Below are positions 42,971 to 49,848 of a stretch of 49,848 nucleotides of DNA, piece by piece. The notes beneath the pieces were generated by a model that saw only the letters and a list, made by a program, of their open reading frames with translations, searched no databases and had not been told where the DNA came from. This DNA comes from Phycisphaerae bacterium. GTDB lineage: Bacteria > Planctomycetota > Phycisphaerae > Phycisphaerales > Phycisphaeraceae. Positions within the stretch are counted from its first letter, which is position 1. Every line of letters begins with the position of its first letter. Made by a program: the position numbers and the translations under genes. The DNA lies in assembly GCA_030426385.1 (NCBI GenBank), contig JAUHYI010000031.1, forward strand, positions 1 to 49,848, read 5' to 3'.

Positions 42971-42999
42971 GTTGTTGTTGTTGTTGTTGTTGTTGTTGT
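42971..42999 (+). repeat. (GTT)9 trinucleotide microsatellite in a short intergenic gap
   Basis: Nine GTT units plus GT, between the stop at 42944 and the ATG at 43028. The tract would lie in the mRNA leader 29 bp before the start codon. Changes in copy number would alter leader length. Confidence 0.9.
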
Positions 43000-43027
43000 A
43001 TTTTCCTGTTGGTTGCAAGGGTGTGCG

Positions 43028-44332
43028 ATGAAAATTGATCTTTACACATTTAAGGTAAATGTGACGCCGCCGATTGGTCACTATTTATGTGGCGGCTTGG
43101 GGGCACCAATGCTGGAGTTTGGGGATCCGTTGTATTTGCGGGGCTGGGTCCTCAAATCGGATTCGCGATGCTGCGTGATCGCATCGATTGACTATTGCTA
43201 CATGATCGGCCGTTCGCAATGGCGCTTCGAACAAGCGCTGGCCGAGGCGGCGGGTACAGCTCGCGAACATGTGGTTATTCAGGCGACTCACGCCCACAAT
43301 GCGCCGCTGGTAAACGAAGAAGCACACGCGATATTGGCTGAATTCGATCCATCACGGCAATGCCACGATGAGGCTTATTTTTCCGATGTTTTGCAGCGTA
43401 CCGGCAACGCTGTGCGCGCGTGTATGGAGCAACAGTCCGTCGTGATTGGCGGGGTAGGATTTGCGAGTTCGACGGTGCATGAGTTTGCATCGACGCGCCG
43501 CGTGCTCGACGAGCAAGGCAAGGCGCATCCGCGTTACAGCGTGTGTCGCGATCCAGCGCTTCGTGACAAACCTGTCGGACGTATTGACCCATTGCTCGAT
43601 CAGATTGTGCTTTATGATGAAGACAAGAACCCGGTGACATGTGCCAGCTTTTTTGCATGCCATCCGCAGGTTTCGACGGATCGCTATGTCATTTCTGGTG
43701 ACACGGTTGGCCTGGCGCTCGACATGTTCGAAAAACAATATCCGCATGTCTTTCCACTTTATTTTGATGGATGCGGCGGTGATGTCACAGCAGGTAAATA
43801 CACCACGTTGAATTTGGAACGCAACCGTTACGTTTTTGGTGTGCGTTTGTTCGATGGAATTGAAGCGGCGTTTCATGCAGCCAGGCCGTCGCCGCTCGAG
43901 CGTTGGGATTGGGTCGATCGGACTTACGAATTGCCGTTGCAGACCATCGTAAAAGACCAGGACTATTACCAGCAGCAGATCGCGGAGGGGCCCGAGGGTC
44001 GGCGATATTTAGCTGCGTGCAAACTGCATCGTTTGCGGGAAGGCATTGATCGGTATCCGTTTCGTGTGTCCTGCTTGCGGTTCAATCGGATGGCATCATT
44101 GTTTATGCCGACCGAGCTGTGCGTGGATTATCAGTTGTTTGCCAAGTCGCAGCATGTTGGCCCGTTGGCTGTTGCAGCCTACGGCGACAGCTTTTTGAAC
44201 TATGTAGCCACTGCCCGTGCCTTTGACGAGGGCGGGTATGAGGTCATGCCGGAGTGGACCGAGGTTGATCGTCGTGCTGATCCATTGATTCGGAGCTATA
44301 TCGCCGACGTATTGGGGGAATCCGGGGGCTGA
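43028..44332 (+). CDS. Neutral/alkaline ceramidase-like hydrolase (N-terminal domain family)
   Basis: 434 aa from the ATG at 43028 (AAGGG 6 bp upstream). VNVTPPIGHYLCGG at the start, RGWVLKSD, and the metal-site motif QATHAHNAP (H88, H90) match the PF04734 neutral ceramidase N-terminal domain, in which THTHSGP is usual. FFACHPQVSTD and YFDGCGGDVTAGKY are also typical. No signal peptide is visible, unlike true ceramidases, and the C-terminal beta-domain of ceramidases is missing. Such short versions are frequent in planctomycete and Verrucomicrobia carbohydrate clusters, where their substrate is unknown; an amide or ester of a sugar is as likely as ceramide. Confidence 0.8.
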   Translation: MKIDLYTFKVNVTPPIGHYLCGGLGAPMLEFGDPLYLRGWVLKSDSRCCVIASIDYCYMIGRSQWRFEQALAEAAGTAREHVVIQATHAHNAPLVNEEAHAILAEFDPSRQCHDEAYFSDVLQRTGNAVRACMEQQSVVIGGVGFASSTVHEFASTRRVLDEQGKAHPRYSVCRDPALRDKPVGRIDPLLDQIVLYDEDKNPVTCASFFACHPQVSTDRYVISGDTVGLALDMFEKQYPHVFPLYFDGCGGDVTAGKYTTLNLERNRYVFGVRLFDGIEAAFHAARPSPLERWDWVDRTYELPLQTIVKDQDYYQQQIAEGPEGRRYLAACKLHRLREGIDRYPFRVSCLRFNRMASLFMPTELCVDYQLFAKSQHVGPLAVAAYGDSFLNYVATARAFDEGGYEVMPEWTEVDRRADPLIRSYIADVLGESGG

Positions 44333-44428
44333 TCCTGATCTACCATGGGGCCGCTTTGGGGCCAATTTGGGGCTGTTCCAGAGTCGCTCGGGCAGGCGGC
44401 GGGGCAAGAATCAGGCAAAATGGATATT

Positions 44429-44472
44429 AAGTAAAAAAAGTAATTGACGATATGTGTTTTGTGTCGTATGAT
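44429..44472 (+). promoter_or_regulatory. Promoter of the ROK regulator with upstream AAGTA repeats
   Basis: TTGACG (44444-44449), a 17-bp spacer and TATGAT (44467-44472) form a strong promoter about 55 bp before the ATG. AAGTAAAAAAAGTA (44429-44442), two AAGTA copies 9 bp apart, abuts the -35 box and is identical to the element at 41881-41894 (opposite strand). Confidence 0.62.
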
Positions 44473-44527
44473 CTGCGCAGCGTCAAGTGTGTTTGTGTTG
44501 CGATCGTCCTGTTTAAGGTGAATTTTG

Positions 44528-45682
44528 ATGTCAGCCACAGATTTGATACATCGCTGTATTTTGAAACGCGGGCAAATGGCCCGGTCGGCGCTGGGCCCTA
44601 CGTTGGGGCTTAGCTCTCGGTCGGTGAAAGTGGCGGTCGACACATTGCTTGAGCGGGGGGACATCGCCATTGCTGGTTACAAAGCGTCGACCGGTGGGCG
44701 GCGCAGTCAGATTCTCGGCGCAGGGCTTGGGCCGGATGCTCGCGTGGCGATGGGTATGATTTTTCGGCAAGACGAAATCAAAATTTTACTGCTGAGTTCC
44801 GCGGGTGAAGTGTTAGTCGAAGAAGCCATCAAAGGTATGCCCGCGAGTTGGGATGAATTGTTTTGTGGCCGCGTGTGCGAACGGGTGCTGCATTTTCGTG
44901 ATAAGCATGTGGGCTCGCATATGAATTTGTGCGGGATGGGGATCTCGTCGGTTTTGGCTTTTCAGGCGATGGTGCTTCCTGATGCGAAGTGGGGCGACCA
45001 GCTTGTTTCTAGGCTATCGAGTCAGTTGAGCGTGCCGGTTTACCGCGAATTGTTGGTGCGGTGTGTGACGCTGGCTGAATATCTGTTTAGTACGAATAAC
45101 AAAGAGCCGGAGATGGCGTATTTGAGCGTGATGGATCACGTTGAGATGGGTGCTGTGATGGGCGGGCGATTGCTTTGCAGCACTGAGGCCACGCGATCGA
45201 GTGCGTTGGGGCATTTCAGTATTGTGCCGGATGGTGAGGCATGCTATTGCGGCGGGCGCGGGTGCTTGGAAAGTTATGTGAGTAATCCGCGTGTGCTGGA
45301 CCAGGTACGCAGTGCCTTGGATGCCGGTCAGGATAGCTCGCTTAAAAATATCCCACGCGAATCACTGACGATGTACGACGTGATGGCGCAGTTTGTGGCT
45401 GGCGATGCTTTGGCGACTGAACAAATGCACCGCGTTGTAACGCGTTTGATTCCGGCGCTGCGTGCCATTCAATTGTTGTTATCGCCACGATTGATCGTGC
45501 TGGGTGGCTATTTACGTCATGGGGGACAGCCGTTGATTGATCTTATCCAGGAATCTTTTAGTGCTGATCTTCCTGTCCAGGCCATGGCCGCGCGCATTCG
45601 TTTAGGCGCGCCGACCCATCGCCAGCAGGAAATTGGCGCGGCGGCGTTGGCCTTGGCCTATGACTTGTGCTCTGTCTCGTGA
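44528..45682 (+). CDS. ROK-family transcriptional regulator (NagC/XylR type)
   Basis: 384 aa from the ATG at 44528 (AAGGTG 9 bp upstream). Residues about 15-65 form a winged helix (LGLSSRSVKVAVDTLLERGDI, ending STGGRRSQ), followed by the ROK fold. The zinc-binding signature CYCGGRGCLE (C238, C240, C245) is intact. The kinase ATP motif DxGxT is not evident, fitting a repressor rather than a sugar kinase. It has its own strong promoter and is followed by the pseudopilin. Likely controls the 41.9-48.7 kb genes in response to a sugar. Confidence 0.88.
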   Translation: MSATDLIHRCILKRGQMARSALGPTLGLSSRSVKVAVDTLLERGDIAIAGYKASTGGRRSQILGAGLGPDARVAMGMIFRQDEIKILLLSSAGEVLVEEAIKGMPASWDELFCGRVCERVLHFRDKHVGSHMNLCGMGISSVLAFQAMVLPDAKWGDQLVSRLSSQLSVPVYRELLVRCVTLAEYLFSTNNKEPEMAYLSVMDHVEMGAVMGGRLLCSTEATRSSALGHFSIVPDGEACYCGGRGCLESYVSNPRVLDQVRSALDAGQDSSLKNIPRESLTMYDVMAQFVAGDALATEQMHRVVTRLIPALRAIQLLLSPRLIVLGGYLRHGGQPLIDLIQESFSADLPVQAMAARIRLGAPTHRQQEIGAAALALAYDLCSVS

Positions 45683-45733
45683 GCGCTTGGTATTGACTTG
45701 GTTGATCTATGTTTGGCGCAGAAAAGGATCGTC

Positions 45734-46489
45734 ATGGTTGTCATAAAAAAACAACAGCAAACGCAAACGGCTCGGGCTTTTACATTGATTGAATTGCTTG
45801 TGGTGATATCAATTATTGCGATTCTTGTTGCCATACTTTTGCCTGCGTTGAGATCGGCCCGAGAGGTTGCCCGGCAGATTCAATGCAGCAGTAATGTGCG
45901 GCAGTTTGGGCTGGCGTATCACATGTATGGCAATGATTACAGTGACTGGATCAATCCTGCCTGGATGCAAACGCCTCAGTTCTGGAACGGTGTTGTGAGT
46001 TCGCGTCTTTGGTTTGAACGCTTTTCGAAAATTGGGCCGCATAGTCCCAATGATTATGGATTGATCTACATCGACGGGGATTATCCTGGCAGTATTTCCT
46101 ATTTATGCCCGAGTGAAAAACGTGAATCGTTTGCGGATCCGGTTCCGCCATATCCGCAGTATGGCGTGAACACGCATGTGGTGGGTTGGGAAGCGGGCGA
46201 TCCTACGCAATTACGCAAGTGGCACCGCTTCGCGCATTTAACAAGTGCGCCAAGTGATGTGCTATTGATGTCGGATGGGGTTCGGCCGTCTATTCCATAC
46301 GCAGATTTTCCCGACCAAACCGCGTATCGCCATGGTGGCGGTTCAAATCCGGTGTATTTCGCGGATCTGTATTCAGTCACGCTCAACGGTGCAGCGTTGT
46401 TTTTATATGCCGATGGGCATGCCAAAGCACGGATTGGGCACGATGTCTTTGCGGACGATTACTACCGTGGCATTGGGGATTACAAGTAA
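45734..46489 (+). CDS. Pseudopilin-like protein (DUF1559-type architecture)
   Basis: 251 aa from the ATG at 45734 (AAAAGGA 6 bp upstream); an upstream TTG start is less likely. The leader [14 protein letters not shown] precedes [24 protein letters not shown]; predicted cleavage is A15/F16 and the +5 Glu is E20. [22 protein letters not shown] and the C-terminal [13 protein letters not shown] are typical of planctomycete pseudopilins. It lies between the ROK regulator and the amidohydrolase, repeating the pattern of regulator followed by pseudopilin seen at 27034/26319. Confidence 0.88.
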   Translation: MVVIKKQQQTQTARAFTLIELLVVISIIAILVAILLPALRSAREVARQIQCSSNVRQFGLAYHMYGNDYSDWINPAWMQTPQFWNGVVSSRLWFERFSKIGPHSPNDYGLIYIDGDYPGSISYLCPSEKRESFADPVPPYPQYGVNTHVVGWEAGDPTQLRKWHRFAHLTSAPSDVLLMSDGVRPSIPYADFPDQTAYRHGGGSNPVYFADLYSVTLNGAALFLYADGHAKARIGHDVFADDYYRGIGDYK

Positions 46490-46516
46490 TCGTCATTTAG
46501 TTTTATGGATTGTTTA

Positions 46517-47506
46517 ATGTTAATCGATACGCATCAACATGTTTTTTGGCACGGGCGCGATGATAAAGGATTGGTCGAAGACCTCAACGAGCACGGCATT
46601 GATGTCGCGTGGCTGCTTAGCTGGGACATGGCGCCCGACGAGGATAACGGGACATACCATTTTGCCCTCAACCCGATTCATAGGCGTGCGGACGGAACAC
46701 ATGCGGGTATTCCGTTAAGCGATTTGCTGCTAGCACGCGAACACTATCCGGATCGTTTTATGGTGGGGTATTGTCCGCATCCACTATTGCCCAATGCCCC
46801 GGCATTGTTTGAGGCAGCACATGACATGCACGGCGTGCGTGTTTGTGGCGAATGGAAGTTCCGAGTGCTGTTTGATGATCCGCGTTGCCTGGAACTATAT
46901 CGAGCCGCAGGGGCGTTGGGTTGTCCTGTCGTTTTGCATATTGATGTGCCGTTTCGTCCCGATGAAGCAGGGCAACCTGTTTATCGAGAAGATTGGTACG
47001 GCGGGACCGTTGCCAATTTGGAACGCGCTTTGGCGGCGTGTCCGCAGACGGTATTCATTGGCCATGCATCAGGATTTTGGCGTGAAATTTGTGGTGAGGC
47101 TGACAGCCACACCGCCACGCGGCCAAACAGTCAGGTCAAGCCGGGCGGACGTCTCATCACGCTGTTCGAACGCTTCCCCAATCTGTATGCAGATCTGTCT
47201 GCGGGATCAGGGCTCAATGCGTTGCAACGCGATGTGGATTTTGCCCGGTCGTTTTTGATTCGCTTTTCTGATCGCTTGCTATTTGGACGCGATTATTACG
47301 GCGGGGAATTGCAACAACTGCTGAACGAACTCGATCTACCAGACGCGGTGTTGAAAAAGATTTTTCATGAAAACGCATTGCGATTGGTGCCGCTGTCGCC
47401 ATCCATGCACAAGCCCAGTGCGCCCAACGTGCCCAACGCGCCCAACGCGCCTATGAAACCCCGAGATTCTAAAACGCCGTTGGTTCCAGTAATCGCCATG
47501 AAGTGA
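46517..47506 (+). CDS. Amidohydrolase-2 family metal-dependent hydrolase
   Basis: 329 aa from the ATG at 46517; ATG 46505 adds four residues and neither has a strong ribosome site. The metal motif D4-T-H6-Q-H8 opens the TIM barrel, VVLHIDVPF and FIGHASGFW carry later His ligands, and LLFGRDYYGG holds the final Asp. The fold is that of PF04909 hydrolases and lactonases. The last 35 residues are low-complexity (APNVPNAPNAPMKP), encoded by a 9-bp tandem repeat at 47420-47446, probably a recent extension. It follows the pseudopilin by 27 bp. Confidence 0.82.
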   Translation: MLIDTHQHVFWHGRDDKGLVEDLNEHGIDVAWLLSWDMAPDEDNGTYHFALNPIHRRADGTHAGIPLSDLLLAREHYPDRFMVGYCPHPLLPNAPALFEAAHDMHGVRVCGEWKFRVLFDDPRCLELYRAAGALGCPVVLHIDVPFRPDEAGQPVYREDWYGGTVANLERALAACPQTVFIGHASGFWREICGEADSHTATRPNSQVKPGGRLITLFERFPNLYADLSAGSGLNALQRDVDFARSFLIRFSDRLLFGRDYYGGELQQLLNELDLPDAVLKKIFHENALRLVPLSPSMHKPSAPNVPNAPNAPMKPRDSKTPLVPVIAMK

Positions 47507-47528
47507 ATTTGAAATTGAATTGGAAATG

Positions 47529-47545
47529 AAAAACGGTTCGTTTTT
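47529..47545. terminator. Possible bidirectional terminator
   Basis: AAAAACG-GTT-CGTTTTT is a 7-bp inverted repeat ending in T5, 22 bp after the amidohydrolase stop. The stem is A/T-rich and short, so efficiency is uncertain. Confidence 0.4.
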
Positions 47546-47666
47546 GCAACAGCCGTTATTCCAGAAGGTTTCCAGGATCTAGTTGATCCGAACGAATTAT
47601 CGGTGTCTTGTAAATTTTTTTAGAACGTAAGCGTTAAACCAATTTTCTAATCAAAGGAGAAAAGCA

Positions 47667-48731
47667 ATGAGAAAACCAATGAGAACAGTTCAGCAGTTAC
47701 TCGCTACCGTTATGTTTGCCGTGGCGCTTTCAGTCGTGAGTCTGCAGGCTAACGCTGCGATGGAACCAGGTGACATTGTGATTTTGGGTACCCAGGGCAG
47801 TGGGAATTCACTGGCATTTGCCGGCGATGGAACGGATTTGAATCAGCTCGGCTCGGACAGTGTGAACTGGGGTTCAGGCCAGGCGCGCGTGGCATTCGAT
47901 CCGAGTACCGGCGACATAATTTTTGGTGTTAATGGTGGAAAGTTGTGGCGCTATGGTTTCGATCCGCTGTCTTTGAATTTTTCACCAATAGGCAGCAGCA
48001 CAACTGTATATAGCAGTGCAGCCAATGGTATTCAGGACGTCACGGTCATGGCCGACGGAACCGTTATTGTGTTGGGTGTTAGCCCATCGACGAGCAAGAC
48101 ATTCGCATTCGCAGGCCAGGCGTCTGACCTGAACCAGCAAGGCAGTGCGTTTGTAGATTGGGGTATAGGAAAAACATCAGTCGCCTATGACCAAAAAAAT
48201 GACGAACTGATTTTTGCTTCCAATAGCGGGCGTCTATATCGATACGGTTATGACAAAATTGGTGATTCTTTCCCTGTTGTAGGCAGCGGAAGTACCACGG
48301 TATATAGTGGCATCACCAACGGCATACAAGATGTTACGGTCATGGCGGACGGAACTATTATTGTCTTGGGCGTGAGTGGCACGACAGGAAAAACATATGC
48401 TTTTGCCGCACAGGAAAGTGATTTGAACCAGCAAGGCAGCGCGTTTATTGATTGGGGTATTGGTATGACATCGGTAGCATACGACGCGGTCAATGACGAA
48501 TTGGTTTTTGGAGCTAACAGCGGCCGGTTGTTCCGATACAGCTATGACAAGATCGGCGATTCATTTACGCCGATCGGCAGCAGCAGCTTCGATGTGTACA
48601 GTGCCACGAACGGTATCCAGGGTGTTGCGATCGCACCCGCGTCACCTGCCATTCCCGAACCAGCCACAGGCATGATCACAATGGCGTCACTCACTGGTTT
48701 GCTGATTAAGCGTCGCAAGCGAGCGGCGTAA
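47667..48731 (+). CDS. PEP-CTERM protein with repeated beta-propeller-like units
   Basis: 354 aa from the ATG at 47667 (AAAGGAG 7 bp upstream). The signal peptide (LLATVMFAVALSVVSLQANA) is followed by three related units of about 98 residues. Each contains IVxLG, SDLNQxGSAFxDWGIG, YDxxNDELxF, SGRLYRYGYDKIG and TNGIQDVTVMADG, suggesting propeller blades. The two complete copies are very similar in DNA as well (for example around 48027 and 48321), indicating recent duplication. PEP at about 330-332 is followed by MITMASLTGLLI and KRRKRAA. Exported, exosortase-type sorting. Function unknown; binding is plausible. Confidence 0.87.
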   Translation: MRKPMRTVQQLLATVMFAVALSVVSLQANAAMEPGDIVILGTQGSGNSLAFAGDGTDLNQLGSDSVNWGSGQARVAFDPSTGDIIFGVNGGKLWRYGFDPLSLNFSPIGSSTTVYSSAANGIQDVTVMADGTVIVLGVSPSTSKTFAFAGQASDLNQQGSAFVDWGIGKTSVAYDQKNDELIFASNSGRLYRYGYDKIGDSFPVVGSGSTTVYSGITNGIQDVTVMADGTIIVLGVSGTTGKTYAFAAQESDLNQQGSAFIDWGIGMTSVAYDAVNDELVFGANSGRLFRYSYDKIGDSFTPIGSSSFDVYSATNGIQGVAIAPASPAIPEPATGMITMASLTGLLIKRRKRAA

Positions 48732-48887
48732 GCGTGGTAGTTGTCAAGTGTCATCGGGCGCCATCGAGCGTCATCGGACTAGGGCACGTCGCATCGGATT
48801 GTAAAAGGTTAGTGCAATAATGCCAACATGGATGTTGGTGTTCGTTTTGCGAAACAGTTCGCTCTCGTTACAGGCAAGGTATCCGTC

Positions 48888-49848
48888 ATGGAAAATTTGA
48901 ATCGCAGAAATTTCATAGCGGGAACTGTCGTGGCCGGCGGTGTGGGTCTGTTGTCACCCAAGGCAGCATTCTCACAAGTTGATAATGCGAACGATTATCA
49001 AGCGCTCATCAGTTTGATTACCAACGCGGGATCAAAACCAGTCGAATTAAAACCCGGCGCGACATACCACATCGACAGGCCGTTGATATTCACACTCGTC
49101 GAAGACTTAACGGTTAACGGCAATGGTGCGAAAATTGTTCTCAACAGCAAGGATGTCGTCAACGATGCTGTTTATTTCATGACAAGCAGTGAGGACGGCG
49201 GAGGGAATTTTAACCTCACGATAAGGGATTTGTTTATTGATGCGAACAAGCGATCCTACCGTGGCCTGCATGTGCGTAATGAAAAGAACAAGGACCACAA
49301 GGACGCAACCCTGATAGACGTGAGGGTTGAAAACGCCTACCGATCTGGCAGAGAATTTCTGGGCGGGGATGGCATTTTCGTGCGTGGAGGTTTTGAAAGA
49401 GTCAACATCAAAAACCCTGTGGTAAAAAATATCAATATGGCCGCCGATGCTGGTATTGAGGGTTCTGAAGGCGTGTTTGGCATTACTGTAACCAGGACAT
49501 ACGACGGTATGTTGGCGCCTAAGTATGTTGCGATCGAGAATCCCTATATTGATAATATTTCGTGTGACGACAATACCTATCGCCACGATCAGGATGGCAT
49601 ACGTTTGTTCGGCCTGGAACATTCGGCGACAAAAACCGAAGAAGGTAGTTGCAGGATTGTCGGCGGCGTTTTTAAAAATTGTTGGGGCCGATCAATCAAG
49701 GTTCAGAGAAATGATTGTGTGGTTATTGGTTCATCGTTTCATAGGGATGGCGGTTTTGATACGGGCTATGGCAATAGTGAAATAGATTTTCAGTATGGGT
49801 CGGGGCAGGTATCGAATATTTTCTGTCATTATGATGGGTTTAATCCCA
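48888..49848 (+). CDS. Tat-exported right-handed beta-helix protein (partial, runs off the window)
   Basis: At least 320 residues from the ATG at 48888, open to the window end. The start gives a twin-arginine signal: NRRNFIAGTVVAGGVGLL, then an SQ cleavage region. GSKPVELKPGATYHIDRPL, LTVNGNGAKIVLNS and repeated short strands (VRVENAY, VKNINM, IVGGVFKNC, CVVIGSSF) are the pattern of pectate-lyase-like parallel beta-helix proteins. These are often polysaccharide lyases or GH28/GH110-type enzymes; no catalytic site can be assigned from this part. A further 20 in-frame codons lie upstream (ATG 48828) but would bury the Tat motif. AAGG precedes the chosen start. Confidence 0.82.
   Translation, partial: MENLNRRNFIAGTVVAGGVGLLSPKAAFSQVDNANDYQALISLITNAGSKPVELKPGATYHIDRPLIFTLVEDLTVNGNGAKIVLNSKDVVNDAVYFMTSSEDGGGNFNLTIRDLFIDANKRSYRGLHVRNEKNKDHKDATLIDVRVENAYRSGREFLGGDGIFVRGGFERVNIKNPVVKNINMAADAGIEGSEGVFGITVTRTYDGMLAPKYVAIENPYIDNISCDDNTYRHDQDGIRLFGLEHSATKTEEGSCRIVGGVFKNCWGRSIKVQRNDCVVIGSSFHRDGGFDTGYGNSEIDFQYGSGQVSNIFCHYDGFNP

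Noticed and set aside
49107..49622. 171-codon minus-strand frame at the window end
   Set aside because: Antisense to the Tat-signalled beta-helix gene, which has a clear start, export signal and repeat pattern on the plus strand.

Overview
The window looks like a chromosomal piece of a heterotrophic member of the Planctomycetota, probably near the Phycisphaerae. This rests on four features. Four proteins end in PEP-CTERM sorting tails. Four short pseudopilin-like proteins carry the FTLIELLVV signature. Glycan-degradation genes (two DUF4838 proteins, a GH2 glycosidase, two beta-propeller glycosidase-like proteins, a sulfatase, an SGNH hydrolase) are abundant. The relic integrase sequences resemble, from memory, a family common in planctomycetes. 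No ribosomal RNA, CRISPR array or intact transposase was seen. The only RNA gene seen is a tRNA-Gly(CCC).

Layout. 0-4.6 kb: a di-haem cytochrome c peroxidase-like gene (-) diverges from a large PEP-CTERM protein with dockerin-like calcium-binding repeats, followed by a pseudopilin. 4.6-5.8 kb: a possible gene remnant, the tRNA-Gly, and a frameshifted integrase relic directly downstream of it. 5.8-21.1 kb (+): a GntR/LacI-type regulator, a PEP-CTERM protein and a pseudopilin, then a tightly packed run: DUF4838 protein, GH2 glycosidase, a 38-aa membrane protein overlapping both neighbours, MDR dehydrogenase, two Gfo/Idh/MocA oxidoreductases, quinone-oxidoreductase-like protein, FAH-family hydrolase, 2-hydroxyacid dehydrogenase and a type I dehydroquinase-like protein. 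21.2-27.9 kb (-): IclR regulator, pseudopilin, beta-propeller glycosidase, second DUF4838 protein, PEP-CTERM protein. 28.0-30.8 kb (+): esterase and FAD oxidoreductase. 31.0-37.4 kb (-): SGNH hydrolase, sulfatase, amidohydrolase, enolase-superfamily protein and 2-hydroxyacid dehydrogenase. 37.7-41.2 kb: an unknown 305-aa protein (+), a glycosidase-like protein (-) and a GntR/LacI regulator (+). 41.2-41.9 kb: a gene-poor stretch with a (CA)13 tract and a second integrase relic. 41.9-49.8 kb (+): Gfo/Idh, ceramidase-like protein, ROK regulator, pseudopilin, amidohydrolase, PEP-CTERM protein and a truncated Tat-exported beta-helix protein.

How the genes may work together (inference). Secreted or envelope proteins would bind and trim a complex, probably sulfated, glycan. 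Cytoplasmic enzymes would oxidise the released sugars. The set amidohydrolase_2 (lactonase-type), enolase-superfamily dehydratase, dehydrogenases and FAH-type diketo-acid hydrolase matches the steps of a non-phosphorylative L-fucose/L-rhamnose-type pathway, though spread over several operons. Four regulators (two GntR/LacI hybrids, IclR, ROK) each sit beside short repeated or palindromic motifs that could be their operators. The most useful observations are these candidate operators, the doubly overlapped 38-aa protein, two co-oriented integrase relics bracketing about 36 kb of catabolic genes, and a 29-bp perfect inverted repeat.
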